From assembly GCA_964537975.1 (NCBI GenBank), contig CAZIDP010000006.1, positions 62,001 to 126,000 on the forward strand: DNA of 64,000 nucleotides. The letters run 5' to 3'. Both the position numbers and the translations under genes were made by a program. The notes beneath the pieces were generated by a model that was not told the origin of the DNA, did no database searches, and was given only the letters and a program-made list of their open reading frames with translations. Shown piece by piece: positions 18,745-27,511 of the stretch (the first letter of the stretch is position 1; the number at the start of each line of letters is the position of its first letter). The stretch comes from SCBR16-9 sp964537975 (lineage in GTDB: Bacteria; Hydrogenedentota; Hydrogenedentia; Hydrogenedentales; SCBR16-9).

Positions 18745-19385
18745 GGCACACCATCTCCTTTGGGTACGTTGTAGCCCGCTTGTTGTATATATCGCCATAA
18801 AACATCATCATAACGGCCCAATAAATCAACGCCGTCTATTAAAAAAGGAGCCAATGTCTCTGAGTTTGAGCGAATAAATTTGCGAAACTGGGAGACCTGT
18901 AAGAATTCCAATTTGATTGGTGAAAAAACCGGCAGTATGGGTTCCGAATTGTCTGAAACGATCGCCAGACAAGTTTCTGTGCCAATATTAAAAAAGGCCA
19001 ATCGAATCGTGGGTTCAGTTGCTAATGTTGCTCGAAGACGATCCAGATTGTTACTGCACTTTAGCATCAGGCTTCGTAATTCCGGATATAAAAGAAAATC
19101 GGGGTCGATTTGATAATACACCCGGTTGCCTTCATTCCATTTATGCAACAAACCTATCTCAGTCAGGCGTTCAAGCTCTCTTTGTAATGCACGTAGTGCC
19201 AGCCCTGTGACCAGTTCGAGCTGACGTTGGTAATGCGCTCGAGATGGGTCAAGTAAAAATATACGCAGCAATGCAACTCTTGACCCAGACGCAAAGAGGG
19301 AGTCAAGAATTTTTTTGTGATCCTTTTGACTGTTATCTTTCGTCAATAGCATGCTGTTTTCCATATTTTCACTTAATAAAGCCAT
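18741..19385 (-). CDS. Winged-helix transcription regulator with possible degenerate nucleotidyltransferase-like C-terminus
   Basis: The 214-residue protein has an ArsR/MarR-like winged helix at about residues 25-100 (LFASGSRVALLRIFLLDP, then the recognition region ALRALQRELERLTEIGLL and the wing ending VYYQID). This layout is typical of winged-helix proteins fused to a MNT-type nucleotidyltransferase. The C-terminal part (about 110-214) has a comparable strand-helix order with a VFSPIKLEFLQVSQFRKF segment, but lacks the GS...DxD catalytic signature, so if related it is inactive. It is coupled by ATGA overlap to the downstream uncharacterised gene and probably regulates the pair. The start is uncertain: ATGs at 19364 and 19352 are alternatives and none has a strong ribosome site. 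Confidence 0.7.
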   Translation of the reverse strand: MALLSENMENSMLLTKDNSQKDHKKILDSLFASGSRVALLRIFLLDPSRAHYQRQLELVTGLALRALQRELERLTEIGLLHKWNEGNRVYYQIDPDFLLYPELRSLMLKCSNNLDRLRATLATEPTIRLAFFNIGTETCLAIVSDNSEPILPVFSPIKLEFLQVSQFRKFIRSNSETLAPFLIDGVDLLGRYDDVLWRYIQQAGYNVPKGDGVP

Positions 19386-19731
19386 GTATATATCAAAATA
19401 ATATCAGTTCAATCAGTTAAAATCAAGTCAATACATTAAATAAATAAATTATATAAAGCAATAATTACATTTAAATACTTAAAATTTTAGTCAATAGCTG
19501 TAAACATGTTATGATGGTTCTACATCCCCTTTGTGTTATTTCACGATTCGTTGATCTGAGGGCTTGAATTTATTTGACACAGCAGGCTTCTTGAAGGTAA
19601 AACTTGCTACGCATGCAATTCTATTTTGTGCATCGTGTGAGTGATTCATGTTCATTATTTACTGATTAGTATTCGTTTTTATTGGCATTCATTATCATAC
19701 GTACCAAAACTTGGCCAAGGAGATTTGGATC
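19386..19731. other. Divergent intergenic region, AT-rich
   Basis: About 345 bases between the winged-helix gene and the Rieske gene. The first 120 bases are very AT-rich and must hold the promoter of the winged-helix operon. TTGACA near 19580 and TATGAT near 19512 are isolated promoter-like words without convincing partners. I see no RNA gene or terminator. Confidence 0.5.
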
Positions 19732-20037
19732 ATGCCCCATTGGGTTGATGTTGCAAAAATGGGTGAATTGGAGCCAGGAAAATCAATAGCCGTAATGCAT
19801 GAGCGGAAGCGGATCGCCGTGTTTAACATCGATGGTAACATCTATGCATGTAATGATATGTGTCCCCATGCCGGCGGGCCTCTGCATCAAGGCTATTTGA
19901 AAGGCAGTGTTGTAAGTTGCCCCTGGCATGGGTGGACTTTTGACGTTGCTGCCAAAGAAGATGCTGTTAAAGATGGTGTGGCACGATATAATGTTCAAAT
20001 TGATGGCGAAAACATACAGGTGGAACTGCCAGATTAA
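19732..20037 (+). CDS. Rieske [2Fe-2S] ferredoxin
   Basis: The 101-residue soluble protein is a complete small Rieske domain. The cluster ligands are C44 and H46 (CPHAGGPL) and C63 and H66 (CPWHGW). No signal, membrane helix or catalytic oxygenase domain is attached, so it resembles NirD or the ferredoxin component of ring-hydroxylating dioxygenases. It could carry electrons for a cytosolic oxygenase; the acyl-ACP desaturase in this window is one speculative user. The ATG at 19732 is chosen over a TTG 21 bases earlier because AAGGAG (19717-19722) lies nine bases before it. Confidence 0.93.
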   Translation: MPHWVDVAKMGELEPGKSIAVMHERKRIAVFNIDGNIYACNDMCPHAGGPLHQGYLKGSVVSCPWHGWTFDVAAKEDAVKDGVARYNVQIDGENIQVELPD

Positions 20038-20094
20038 GTATGTATTTTTTCTGGTATCTATAAGAGTTAACGGCAACTATAAGGGAAAATATTG

Positions 20095-20397
20095 ATGCTG
20101 GTACACAATGTGTTTTTTTGGTTAAAAAAAGAGTTATCCGCGGAAGAACGAGAAGCTTTTTATCAAGGGTTGGGTACATTGAGTGAAATTGAGTATGTAC
20201 GCAGCTTTGCGGCAGGCGTGCCTGCGGCAACTGATCGGCCTGTAGTGGATAATAGTTATGATTATGCCATTATGGCTCTGCTCGACGACATGCAAGCACA
20301 TGATGATTACCAGGTTGCTCCGATACACAAAAATTTCTTGAATAATTTTTCTACTTATTGGGAAAAAGTACTGGTATATGACTTTGAAACAGGATAA
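20095..20397 (+). CDS. Dabb-family (stress-responsive alpha/beta barrel) protein
   Basis: The 100-residue protein has the Dabb pattern: LVHNVFFWLKKELSAEEREAFYQGL at the start, a central Y-D-YAIMALLDD strand and DYQVAPIHKNF followed by the last strand. These domains form ferredoxin-like dimers. Some plant and bacterial members act on polyketides or are stress induced; many bacterial ones have no known role. It follows the Rieske gene by 57 bases and may be co-transcribed with it. ATG at 20095 with GGGAAA upstream is the likely start. Confidence 0.85.
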   Translation: MLVHNVFFWLKKELSAEEREAFYQGLGTLSEIEYVRSFAAGVPAATDRPVVDNSYDYAIMALLDDMQAHDDYQVAPIHKNFLNNFSTYWEKVLVYDFETG

Positions 20398-20463
20398 TCT
20401 GCTACAATTAGTGATGTGTTATTTATAAAAGACCTTTTTTAATCTTTGGAAAACTCCCATACC

Positions 20464-21507
20464 ATGAGACAAAACAAGCCCGCTAAATCTTCTTCACGCA
20501 ACAGACGTGGAGCAGGACGTGCGAATGAATCACATGCCAGTTCATCTCTTCCTGATATACGCTGGACGGGCTTACATGAATTTGCCGATGGTGGGGGAGA
20601 GGCATTTCAGCGGTACTATAAATTAGAGACGTTGGGCAGCGCGATAGAATACATGTTTAAGCAGGGCAATGATCGGTTTATCTTGCCCGCAGTTCAGCAA
20701 AAATTGGGACCAGCAACGGTATCGTCATTGCAGTTTTCTCTGATACAAGAAAACAGACACCGACTGGTATTTCGACTTCGCGCAGGTAACACACGCAAGA
20801 AACTGGCAACATTTGCAATGGTAGCCGCAAAAAAGAATCTTAATGACAGTACACTGATTGCTGATGAACATGCTATATTGCGCACTTTGTTTACGCGATG
20901 CTCTAAGCACATAATACAACCTTTTCGCGGTGGTACCGTATATCTCCCAGATCGTTATCGCCGTGCGGACAAGGGCCGTGAAATTTATTTATATTTAACA
21001 CAATGGCTTACAGGATACCAACCACTGGGTGTTAATAACAATGCGCAATGCATTGTGAATGCGGAAGCAAAACATACCTTCAGTAATATTCATACAGAAA
21101 ATATCAAGGCTAAAATTATCGAAATAATACTATGTACCTACGATGAGAAAAAGCAAAACTTGATGGCACTACCAGATATTATAGGTGGAGATTTCTATGT
21201 AAAACATGTACCAAAAGGTATGCCACTCGTAAAATTATCGGCATCCCGTAAACTGTTTGAGCAGGCAAAACCCGGTCAAATTCTGTCGTCGCTGTTGAAT
21301 GCTTCTTGGGTATGTGGCGAACAGCATTTTCAATTGGCGCCTGAGTCGCCTGAGTTGTTCTGGACATCAGTACAGAAAGCACTTGGTAAAGAAATGGCAC
21401 CTGTATGGATTCGTGAACTAATACGCTTCACCTCACGAATGCGAAAAACGACGGCTCAGACAACGTATCTGCAATCCTTATTATCTCAAGCGGGTTTAAT
21501 GGCGTAG
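20464..21507 (+). CDS. Uncharacterised protein, kinase-like N-lobe, first gene of exporter operon
   Basis: No firm family. The 347-residue protein has a basic, Ser/Arg-rich start (about 1-30), then a region whose order suggests a protein-kinase/aminoglycoside-kinase N-lobe: a strand ending VAAKK (candidate ATP Lys), a helix with ADEHAIL (candidate Glu) and a hinge-like strand EIYLYLTQWL. The C-lobe has only GGDFY and LVKLSAS where HxD and DFG motifs would stand, so if it is a kinase relative it is inactive or very divergent. The stop codon is followed at once by the ATG of the ABC permease (TAGATG), which ties the protein to the exporter. Starts at 20446 (TTG) and 20464 (ATG) are possible; the ATG is preferred. 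Confidence 0.7.
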   Translation: MRQNKPAKSSSRNRRGAGRANESHASSSLPDIRWTGLHEFADGGGEAFQRYYKLETLGSAIEYMFKQGNDRFILPAVQQKLGPATVSSLQFSLIQENRHRLVFRLRAGNTRKKLATFAMVAAKKNLNDSTLIADEHAILRTLFTRCSKHIIQPFRGGTVYLPDRYRRADKGREIYLYLTQWLTGYQPLGVNNNAQCIVNAEAKHTFSNIHTENIKAKIIEIILCTYDEKKQNLMALPDIIGGDFYVKHVPKGMPLVKLSASRKLFEQAKPGQILSSLLNASWVCGEQHFQLAPESPELFWTSVQKALGKEMAPVWIRELIRFTSRMRKTTAQTTYLQSLLSQAGLMA

Positions 21508-22413
21508 ATGTGGGAGTATGAAGCTGTGAAGAAGTTTTTCGCTCTTGGTTTCACTGGATCAAGCACACTTTACGATAGTAGCAAAGCAAAAGATGCCCGC
21601 TTTTTGTTGCGTGACATAGTACAGGGGAGAGAAATACTTCGCGACTTGGTAATGAAAGAGCTTCGTGTTCGTTACCGATATGCCAGGCTGGGATTCTTTT
21701 GGGCTGTGATTGAACCACTCGCTTTGATGCTGATATTGACGTTTGTCTTTTCATATGTGCTGGCAGACAAGGCGGAATTTGCGCAAACAGATGCTGCTCG
21801 CCCTTTCGCTGTGTCATTGCTTTGCGGGTTGATATTCTGGCAATTTCTCGCCACCAGCCTGACTTCTTCTACACAATCGCTAATCGACAATCATAATCTG
21901 ATTAACAAAGTTCGATTTCCCAGAGAGGTTGTTCCCCTGGCAACACTCAGTTACCCACTAGTTAACCTGGGATTGGGCTTTATAATCTTGTTGGTCATAC
22001 ATTTGGCTTTTGGAGGGGGCTGGAGCTTTGCATACCTTGGGTTCATCCCGGTATTTGCAATCCAATTTTCTATTGTACTTGGTTTGGCATTTCTGTTTTC
22101 ATGCAGTAATGTTTATTTTCGTGATGTCGGATATATGGTAGGGGTGGTGGTGGTTTTTGGGTTTTATGCCTCACCTATATTTTATGATTTGGCATTTGTA
22201 ACCAATAGTGATGGTATTCCACGTTGGTTAATTTCACTTTACTTATTGAATCCTATGGCCTGGTTGATTGACGCGTATCGGACCATACTTTTTGATCATA
22301 ACTTTCCTGCTATCACAAGTCTGCTCTGGCCTGGTCTAGTGGCTATTTTGAGTCTGATTTCCGGAGGGATTGTTTTCAAGCGTTTTGCACCAACCTTATC
22401 GGACCATTTGTAA
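21508..22413 (+). CDS. Polysaccharide ABC exporter permease (Wzm/TagG type)
   Basis: The 301-residue inner-membrane protein is an ABC-2 permease. It shows the amphipathic N-terminal segment RDLVMKELRVRYRYARLGFFWAVIEP typical of Wzm/KpsM/TagG exporters, then six membrane helices and the NKVRFPREVVPLATL coupling segment. It would move an undecaprenyl- or lipid-linked glycan across the inner membrane with the ATPase encoded next. The ATPase start codon overlaps its stop (TAATG), so the pair is translated together. The preceding gene abuts it with no spacer. Confidence 0.93.
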   Translation: MWEYEAVKKFFALGFTGSSTLYDSSKAKDARFLLRDIVQGREILRDLVMKELRVRYRYARLGFFWAVIEPLALMLILTFVFSYVLADKAEFAQTDAARPFAVSLLCGLIFWQFLATSLTSSTQSLIDNHNLINKVRFPREVVPLATLSYPLVNLGLGFIILLVIHLAFGGGWSFAYLGFIPVFAIQFSIVLGLAFLFSCSNVYFRDVGYMVGVVVVFGFYASPIFYDLAFVTNSDGIPRWLISLYLLNPMAWLIDAYRTILFDHNFPAITSLLWPGLVAILSLISGGIVFKRFAPTLSDHL

Positions 22414-24488
22414 TGCCTATTATCGAAGTGGATGCAATCAGTAAGTTCTACCCTAAAAACCGCGGTGCTCGGACACTCATTGGTAAAGGTGGAGTTTCTG
22501 ACTGGTTTCGCGGAAAAAAAAATGAACATTTTGCAGCCCTCGACAATGTTACGCTTACGGTAAATGCTGGTGAAGTACTTGGTATCATTGGGCGAAATGG
22601 CTCTGGGAAAAGTACCCTATTAAAAATCCTGGCCGGTGTAACACTGCCCAGTGCGGGTCATGTACGCGTGTTTGGGCGTGTAGCATCACTACTTGAGTTA
22701 GGTGCTGGTTTTCATCCCATGTTGACAGGGCGGGAAAATATTTACATGAATGCAGGATTGCTGGGCATGCGCCATGCCCAGGTAGACCAAGTTTATGAAG
22801 ATATTGTCGCCTTTTCTGGAATTGCGGATTTCATAGACGAAACAGTTGATACCTACAGTAGTGGCATGTACGTTCGGGTAGCTTTCTCCGTGGCAGTCCA
22901 TACCAATCCCGATATATTTCTGGTAGATGAAGTCCTGGCAGTAGGTGATGCTGAATTTCAACGAAAATGTCGTCGCAAAATTGGTGAGCTGCGTGAACAA
23001 GGCAAGACAATCATCTTCGTCTCGCATGACATCAGTCTGGTCAACACGATTTGTGAAAATGTCATTATACTGAACAAAGGACAAATCATTCAGCGGGACA
23101 CACCTCAGAAAACCATCATGTATTACATGCGCCAAGTCGGTATGGAAAAAGGGTTGCATACCTTTCGTAACGGTGAACTGGAAGTGATCCTGTGCGATGG
23201 TCGCCTGTCCCTGTTTCATGGACAGAATGAGATAAGTTCACCATCCGGATTCAGATTGCAGATCAAGTCATTGGGTCAAAGCCATATCTCTGAAGATGCG
23301 GATTGGGAAATTACCGAACGCAATTCTGATGGGTGCAAAGCTGTTGGACGCATGATGCGTTTGCCCATTTTGCTGCACTGGCATCTATATTTTGAAGAGG
23401 GCAGTCTGCATTGGCATATTGCCATTGAGTGCGAACATGTAGTTTCTTTAGATGAAATTAATGTTATGTGTTGCATTCCAACTGTCTACACCGAATGGAT
23501 ATATGGTGATTTGTCAGGTGATTTTCCTGCATTGTTACCCACAGATTTGAACTGGACAATAGTTGCATCTCCAGAAAACAAAGCTGATATTGCAGCGGCT
23601 TTACCCGATGAAACGTCAGAGCTACCACCAGTGGTTATTCGACATAGTAACGATGAAATTCTATTCAGACTTTTTTGGGCAAACACCGAGTACTTGGACT
23701 ACAGTCGATTGTTATGTTTTAATGCGCGTTTCCCTGAACATGAAAATTTGTTTGAAGCAGGCAAACATGAACTCATATCAATGAATGTAAACTTGAACAT
23801 TCCGCATGACGAGGTATTAAGTTATGTCGCTTCAGATCGAATAATACAGTCTGGAAGAGTTACAGCCCGGTTTGAGCATGGACAGATTCGTTTGTTATGG
23901 GATGGTGAAGAATTATCGGTCTATTTACACCTGTATTCATCATTGTTAATACAACATCTCTGGAATGATAGCCATAATTTGCATTGGCGTTCTGTTGAAT
24001 CTCTGGATGATGGTATTCAAATTATTGGCGAGTCAAGACGCTTCCCCTTTTTACAACGATGGCGTATAACTCCGGTTGAGGATGGGATACACCTTACAAT
24101 TGATATAATCACAAAAGAAGAACTTAGTTTACAAGAATACCATGTATCTATTTTATTGCCGCCAGAATATAGCAATTGGGATACAGACCTGGAAAAAGGT
24201 TGCTTTCCCGAGTATCAGACCGATACCAACTTTTGGTCCCATTGTAATAATTCTTTTACTGCCAGCCGTAATATTTATTCTGATGGGCCAGGCAAGCCCA
24301 GAGTAGCGCTGTTACTGGACCAGTATGCACCTCTGGCAAGAATGACGGCAGTAAACACTACCAGAGATGAAAATGCGCGGGTTCTTCAAGCTTTATTCGT
24401 GTCTGGACAAGGTCGGATACGCGTGCCGCCAGGGAATTATCCTTGTTTTTCAGGTGTAATCAAAGTCGTTGACACCTCAAGCCGATAA
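22413..24488 (+). CDS. Wzt-type ABC exporter ATPase with long duplicated C-terminal extension
   Basis: The 691-residue protein begins with a complete ABC ATPase of the Wzt/KpsT/TagH type: Walker A GRNGSGKST at 60-68, signature YSSGM at 148-152, Walker B FLVDE at 169-173 and the switch His at 205. The unusual part is the tail of about 440 residues. Residues 312-381 and 539-608 align without a gap with about 19 of 70 positions identical, keeping R-x-P-x-L-x-x-W, the SL-x-E turn and the Y-x-x-W and FP features. The extension is therefore a duplicated beta-rich domain. Wzt C-terminal domains bind the non-reducing end of the glycan; this tail does not look like Wzt_C but may have that role. It is coupled to the permease. 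Confidence 0.88.
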   Translation: MPIIEVDAISKFYPKNRGARTLIGKGGVSDWFRGKKNEHFAALDNVTLTVNAGEVLGIIGRNGSGKSTLLKILAGVTLPSAGHVRVFGRVASLLELGAGFHPMLTGRENIYMNAGLLGMRHAQVDQVYEDIVAFSGIADFIDETVDTYSSGMYVRVAFSVAVHTNPDIFLVDEVLAVGDAEFQRKCRRKIGELREQGKTIIFVSHDISLVNTICENVIILNKGQIIQRDTPQKTIMYYMRQVGMEKGLHTFRNGELEVILCDGRLSLFHGQNEISSPSGFRLQIKSLGQSHISEDADWEITERNSDGCKAVGRMMRLPILLHWHLYFEEGSLHWHIAIECEHVVSLDEINVMCCIPTVYTEWIYGDLSGDFPALLPTDLNWTIVASPENKADIAAALPDETSELPPVVIRHSNDEILFRLFWANTEYLDYSRLLCFNARFPEHENLFEAGKHELISMNVNLNIPHDEVLSYVASDRIIQSGRVTARFEHGQIRLLWDGEELSVYLHLYSSLLIQHLWNDSHNLHWRSVESLDDGIQIIGESRRFPFLQRWRITPVEDGIHLTIDIITKEELSLQEYHVSILLPPEYSNWDTDLEKGCFPEYQTDTNFWSHCNNSFTASRNIYSDGPGKPRVALLLDQYAPLARMTAVNTTRDENARVLQALFVSGQGRIRVPPGNYPCFSGVIKVVDTSSR

Positions 24489-24586
24489 TTCATTTCCTAA
24501 TTTGTTATAATCGAATTCATTATTCTCTCTCTGTGTCATTATAAAGCTATTAAAAATACGTAAACCGAAAATATAATTACAATAAA

Positions 24587-26989
24587 ATGAATATAGATAA
24601 TAATATTACAAATTTCCATTCACACAAGGCTGAAGATGCGATAGGATTTCCAGTCGATAAGTTGCATCCGACTCGTGGCCTTATTGTTGCATCTAATCAA
24701 AATAGAGTCCTGTACGAAATTGAAGCATTGCAAAAATGGATACGGATGAGCAAGGCTGTATTCAAAGTTGACAAAATTGACTTTCAATTTGATGATGATT
24801 CTGTCTCTCTCTGGGATGCAGTCCTTGATTTTGCGCTTTCTGAATCTTTGGGAATTTCTCCTCGAATTCCAGATACGCTTAGTGCCGCAGCGATGAGCCA
24901 TGTTTTACAATCACCAATTACCGATGTTTGCTTGTACGCTGACCCTGCGGCTCCTGATGAACTTGAACATGCTATTGAGAAAGTTAAATCTTTTAATTAT
25001 GGTATTCGTGTCTTGTTAACAGGTGCATTTCACTCGGTTAATAATATTGAAAATTTCGCTCAAAAAATAATGCAAGCCGATGCTGTACATATCGCTGCAT
25101 ATGATGCACTTATTCCAAATGCTCCCAGACAGTGGTCCGTAGAAGACTGTGTTAAGTCGATTCAGACCATGAATGCGCTTACAAAATATTTAAGAAGTCA
25201 CAATATTGATGTCAGTATAATTGGATTGCCATTTTGCCAGGTTGACGAAGAAAATCATCCCTATGCATTGAATCGGGGTCAATTTTTTTATGATCATCAG
25301 CAATATGTGCTGGATTCCTACGTTTTTGCGGAAAGAATAATACGCTTTAAATCAAGCCGGCTACATAAAACTACCGAAAGTAAATTATCGCGCAGAACAT
25401 CTCCCTTGTCCGGAATTGATGGTGCATTATTCCCCTGGATTATAGATTATCCTCGTTTGTATGTTCGTACCTGGATACTCCACAAGTTTTTGCGACATCT
25501 GCGATTACCATGGCGTAAGCCGATGCCGCTTCCAGCTGTAAGACCCAATTATGAAAATGAACTGGATAATATGCTCCGTGAAAAGCGGAAGAATTTTGAA
25601 AAACCATGTACTGGTTGTTGTTATCTGCGTATTTGTGATTATAGGACTAAGCAATTCAGAAAACACTTCGCAGGTATCGGTGTCAGGCCCGTTGAGGGAG
25701 AACTAATCTTAACAGCTCCATCACAAGTATGTGATCATAAACGTTATTACGATCAGCTCGACGAAAATCGTCTTGATATTAATGACCACATCGTTGATTT
25801 TGCGAAGGCAACTCAAAATGCTTTGTTGCATGATGCACCTACGCGTGAAATAGTGTGTGATGACTATTCTATTGAAGGGCGTTATACGCACCATATGCCC
25901 GGTGCAGTCCGATGGTTATCACTCAGCACCGGCGCTTTGGAAAGCACGATTCTTACCAAACTGGAACCACCATTTATACTTTCGTATACATTAGGTGGAG
26001 GATTTGCTTCTCATGCCGGTTTCTCTTTTGGACGCCAAATAAAAATAGTATGTCCTTTAATCGATTATTCGCATAGGATTACATTGGGTGTAAATAAAAA
26101 TGGCCACTATGTGCTGTTGCGAGATGGTATAATTACGCGACCAAATGAATTCGATAATGCCAAACTTTTACCTTCCAGATTACCTGCAGTTCTGGAGCCT
26201 CGTATATGTTTGTATAATATTGATGGCCTGATTTTTACACAAACAGTATTGCTGTGGGAAGGGGAGCGTCAAAAAACTTTAAAGTCTGATTCTGTAAAGT
26301 ACTCTGTGTTAATTATAAGTACGCGATTTACTCGTAGGCTTCAAGCTGCTTTGTTATCTATATTAAGGCAACAAGATATTTCCCCTGATTTGGTCGAAAT
26401 TATTATTGGGTATGTTCCTGGTATTGATGCAACAGATGACTTGATTGATAGTTTGATCTATTCATATCCAAAAGCACGGATTTTACGCTCCCCTTTTCCT
26501 GAAACACATATTAAATCCAAGGGATTTATGATCAACGAATCACTCAAGATGGCCTCTGGTAAGTGGGTACTGCTCATGGATGCTGATATTGTGATACCAC
26601 CCGATACGATAGCGCGAATTGATGTTGTGGAAGATGACCATCACATGATTGCACCTGAAGGCAGAAAGATGCTTCCCCCAGATATAACCGCAAAAATACT
26701 GCTTAATGAGTTACATCCAGATATAGAACACGACGATTTACTGCAAGGGCCAGGTGAAATCAGAAAAGGAGAAGCTGAAGGTGTACCAATAGGCTTTTTC
26801 CAATGTGTGCGTAAAGAAATTTTTGAATCCATCCAATATATGGAACTGGACCATTTTGAGTTTTCTGACTGGCATTTTGGTAAGAATGTTATTGATCTAT
26901 ATGGAGCAGAATATCGAATTAAAGATTTTTATGTGTTTCATCTTGACCACGGTGGAAGCCAGTGGTATGGCACTCACAAACACAGGTAA
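24587..26989 (+). CDS. Fusion protein: Cys-motif (possibly radical-SAM/SPASM-derived) region plus family-2-like glycosyltransferase
   Basis: The 800-residue cytosolic protein has at least three parts. Residues about 28-330 show repeated strand-helix units like a TIM barrel, with no CxxxCxxC cluster. A Cys group (341, 344, 345, 350, 382; CTGCCYLRICD) follows, as in SPASM-type auxiliary clusters or a zinc site. A beta-rich middle (about 415-565) is unassigned. The C-terminal part (about 572-800) is a GT-A glycosyltransferase: nucleotide-binding start YSVLIIS, DAD metal motif at 665-667 (LLMDADIVIP) and a galactosyltransferase-like GFFQCVRKEIFE segment. It follows the exporter ATPase by 98 bases on the same strand and probably builds the exported glycan. 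A radical SAM origin for the first part is only a suggestion. Confidence 0.72.
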   Translation: MNIDNNITNFHSHKAEDAIGFPVDKLHPTRGLIVASNQNRVLYEIEALQKWIRMSKAVFKVDKIDFQFDDDSVSLWDAVLDFALSESLGISPRIPDTLSAAAMSHVLQSPITDVCLYADPAAPDELEHAIEKVKSFNYGIRVLLTGAFHSVNNIENFAQKIMQADAVHIAAYDALIPNAPRQWSVEDCVKSIQTMNALTKYLRSHNIDVSIIGLPFCQVDEENHPYALNRGQFFYDHQQYVLDSYVFAERIIRFKSSRLHKTTESKLSRRTSPLSGIDGALFPWIIDYPRLYVRTWILHKFLRHLRLPWRKPMPLPAVRPNYENELDNMLREKRKNFEKPCTGCCYLRICDYRTKQFRKHFAGIGVRPVEGELILTAPSQVCDHKRYYDQLDENRLDINDHIVDFAKATQNALLHDAPTREIVCDDYSIEGRYTHHMPGAVRWLSLSTGALESTILTKLEPPFILSYTLGGGFASHAGFSFGRQIKIVCPLIDYSHRITLGVNKNGHYVLLRDGIITRPNEFDNAKLLPSRLPAVLEPRICLYNIDGLIFTQTVLLWEGERQKTLKSDSVKYSVLIISTRFTRRLQAALLSILRQQDISPDLVEIIIGYVPGIDATDDLIDSLIYSYPKARILRSPFPETHIKSKGFMINESLKMASGKWVLLMDADIVIPPDTIARIDVVEDDHHMIAPEGRKMLPPDITAKILLNELHPDIEHDDLLQGPGEIRKGEAEGVPIGFFQCVRKEIFESIQYMELDHFEFSDWHFGKNVIDLYGAEYRIKDFYVFHLDHGGSQWYGTHKHR

Positions 26990-27016
26990 TTTTAAAATAT
27001 ATATAATATTATAGTA

Positions 27017-27511
27017 TTAATATATTCTGCCAGTGCTATTGTATAATATATTGTGCTTGATTGATGTGGCTACACACGAGCCAAATACAGACAATAATTG
27101 CATAAGTCCATTTACACGCGATATGAGCAAATGAAAATTGCCAGCCAAGGCAGTTGTAGGTATAGATATCGTCTGTAGATACCCTGTCCAAGCTTCACAT
27201 TTTTCTGGTTTCAATACAGCGGCTACCATACGGTAACGGAAACCGTCGAATGGCAAGATCAGCAAGTCAATATGCTTTTTTCGCAAATACCATAAATTTT
27301 TGTCACGAAAAAGTAGAAAGAGCCTGCTTGTATTAAGTAGGATTGTTTCACCAATTAGTTCTATCTCCATGCGTTCCAAATTTACATTGGATGCCATGAT
27401 CCCAATGATATGTGAACCAGGAAATTTTTTCTGTACTGATTCCAATAATAGTTTCCTGTGGGGAGTATGATCGCAAAAAAGCATTATGTTTTTTATGTTA
27501 TTGTGCATCAT
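27017..27511 (-). CDS. Uncharacterised small protein in glycan cluster
   Basis: I do not recognise the family. The 164-residue protein has a Rossmann-like pattern: strand IKNIMLFCDH, helix HRKLLLESVQKKF, strand SHIIGIMAS, later strand HIDLLILPFDG. This could be the N-terminal half of a GT-B glycosyltransferase or an ADP-heptose-transferase-like fragment, but no active-site motif is visible. It lies downstream of the GT4 gene on the same strand and overlaps it by 14 bases, so the two are co-transcribed. The start is ATG at 27511 or 27508. It ends 28 bases from the convergent fusion gene. Confidence 0.55.
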   Translation of the reverse strand: MMHNNIKNIMLFCDHTPHRKLLLESVQKKFPGSHIIGIMASNVNLERMEIELIGETILLNTSRLFLLFRDKNLWYLRKKHIDLLILPFDGFRYRMVAAVLKPEKCEAWTGYLQTISIPTTALAGNFHLLISRVNGLMQLLSVFGSCVATSIKHNILYNSTGRIY

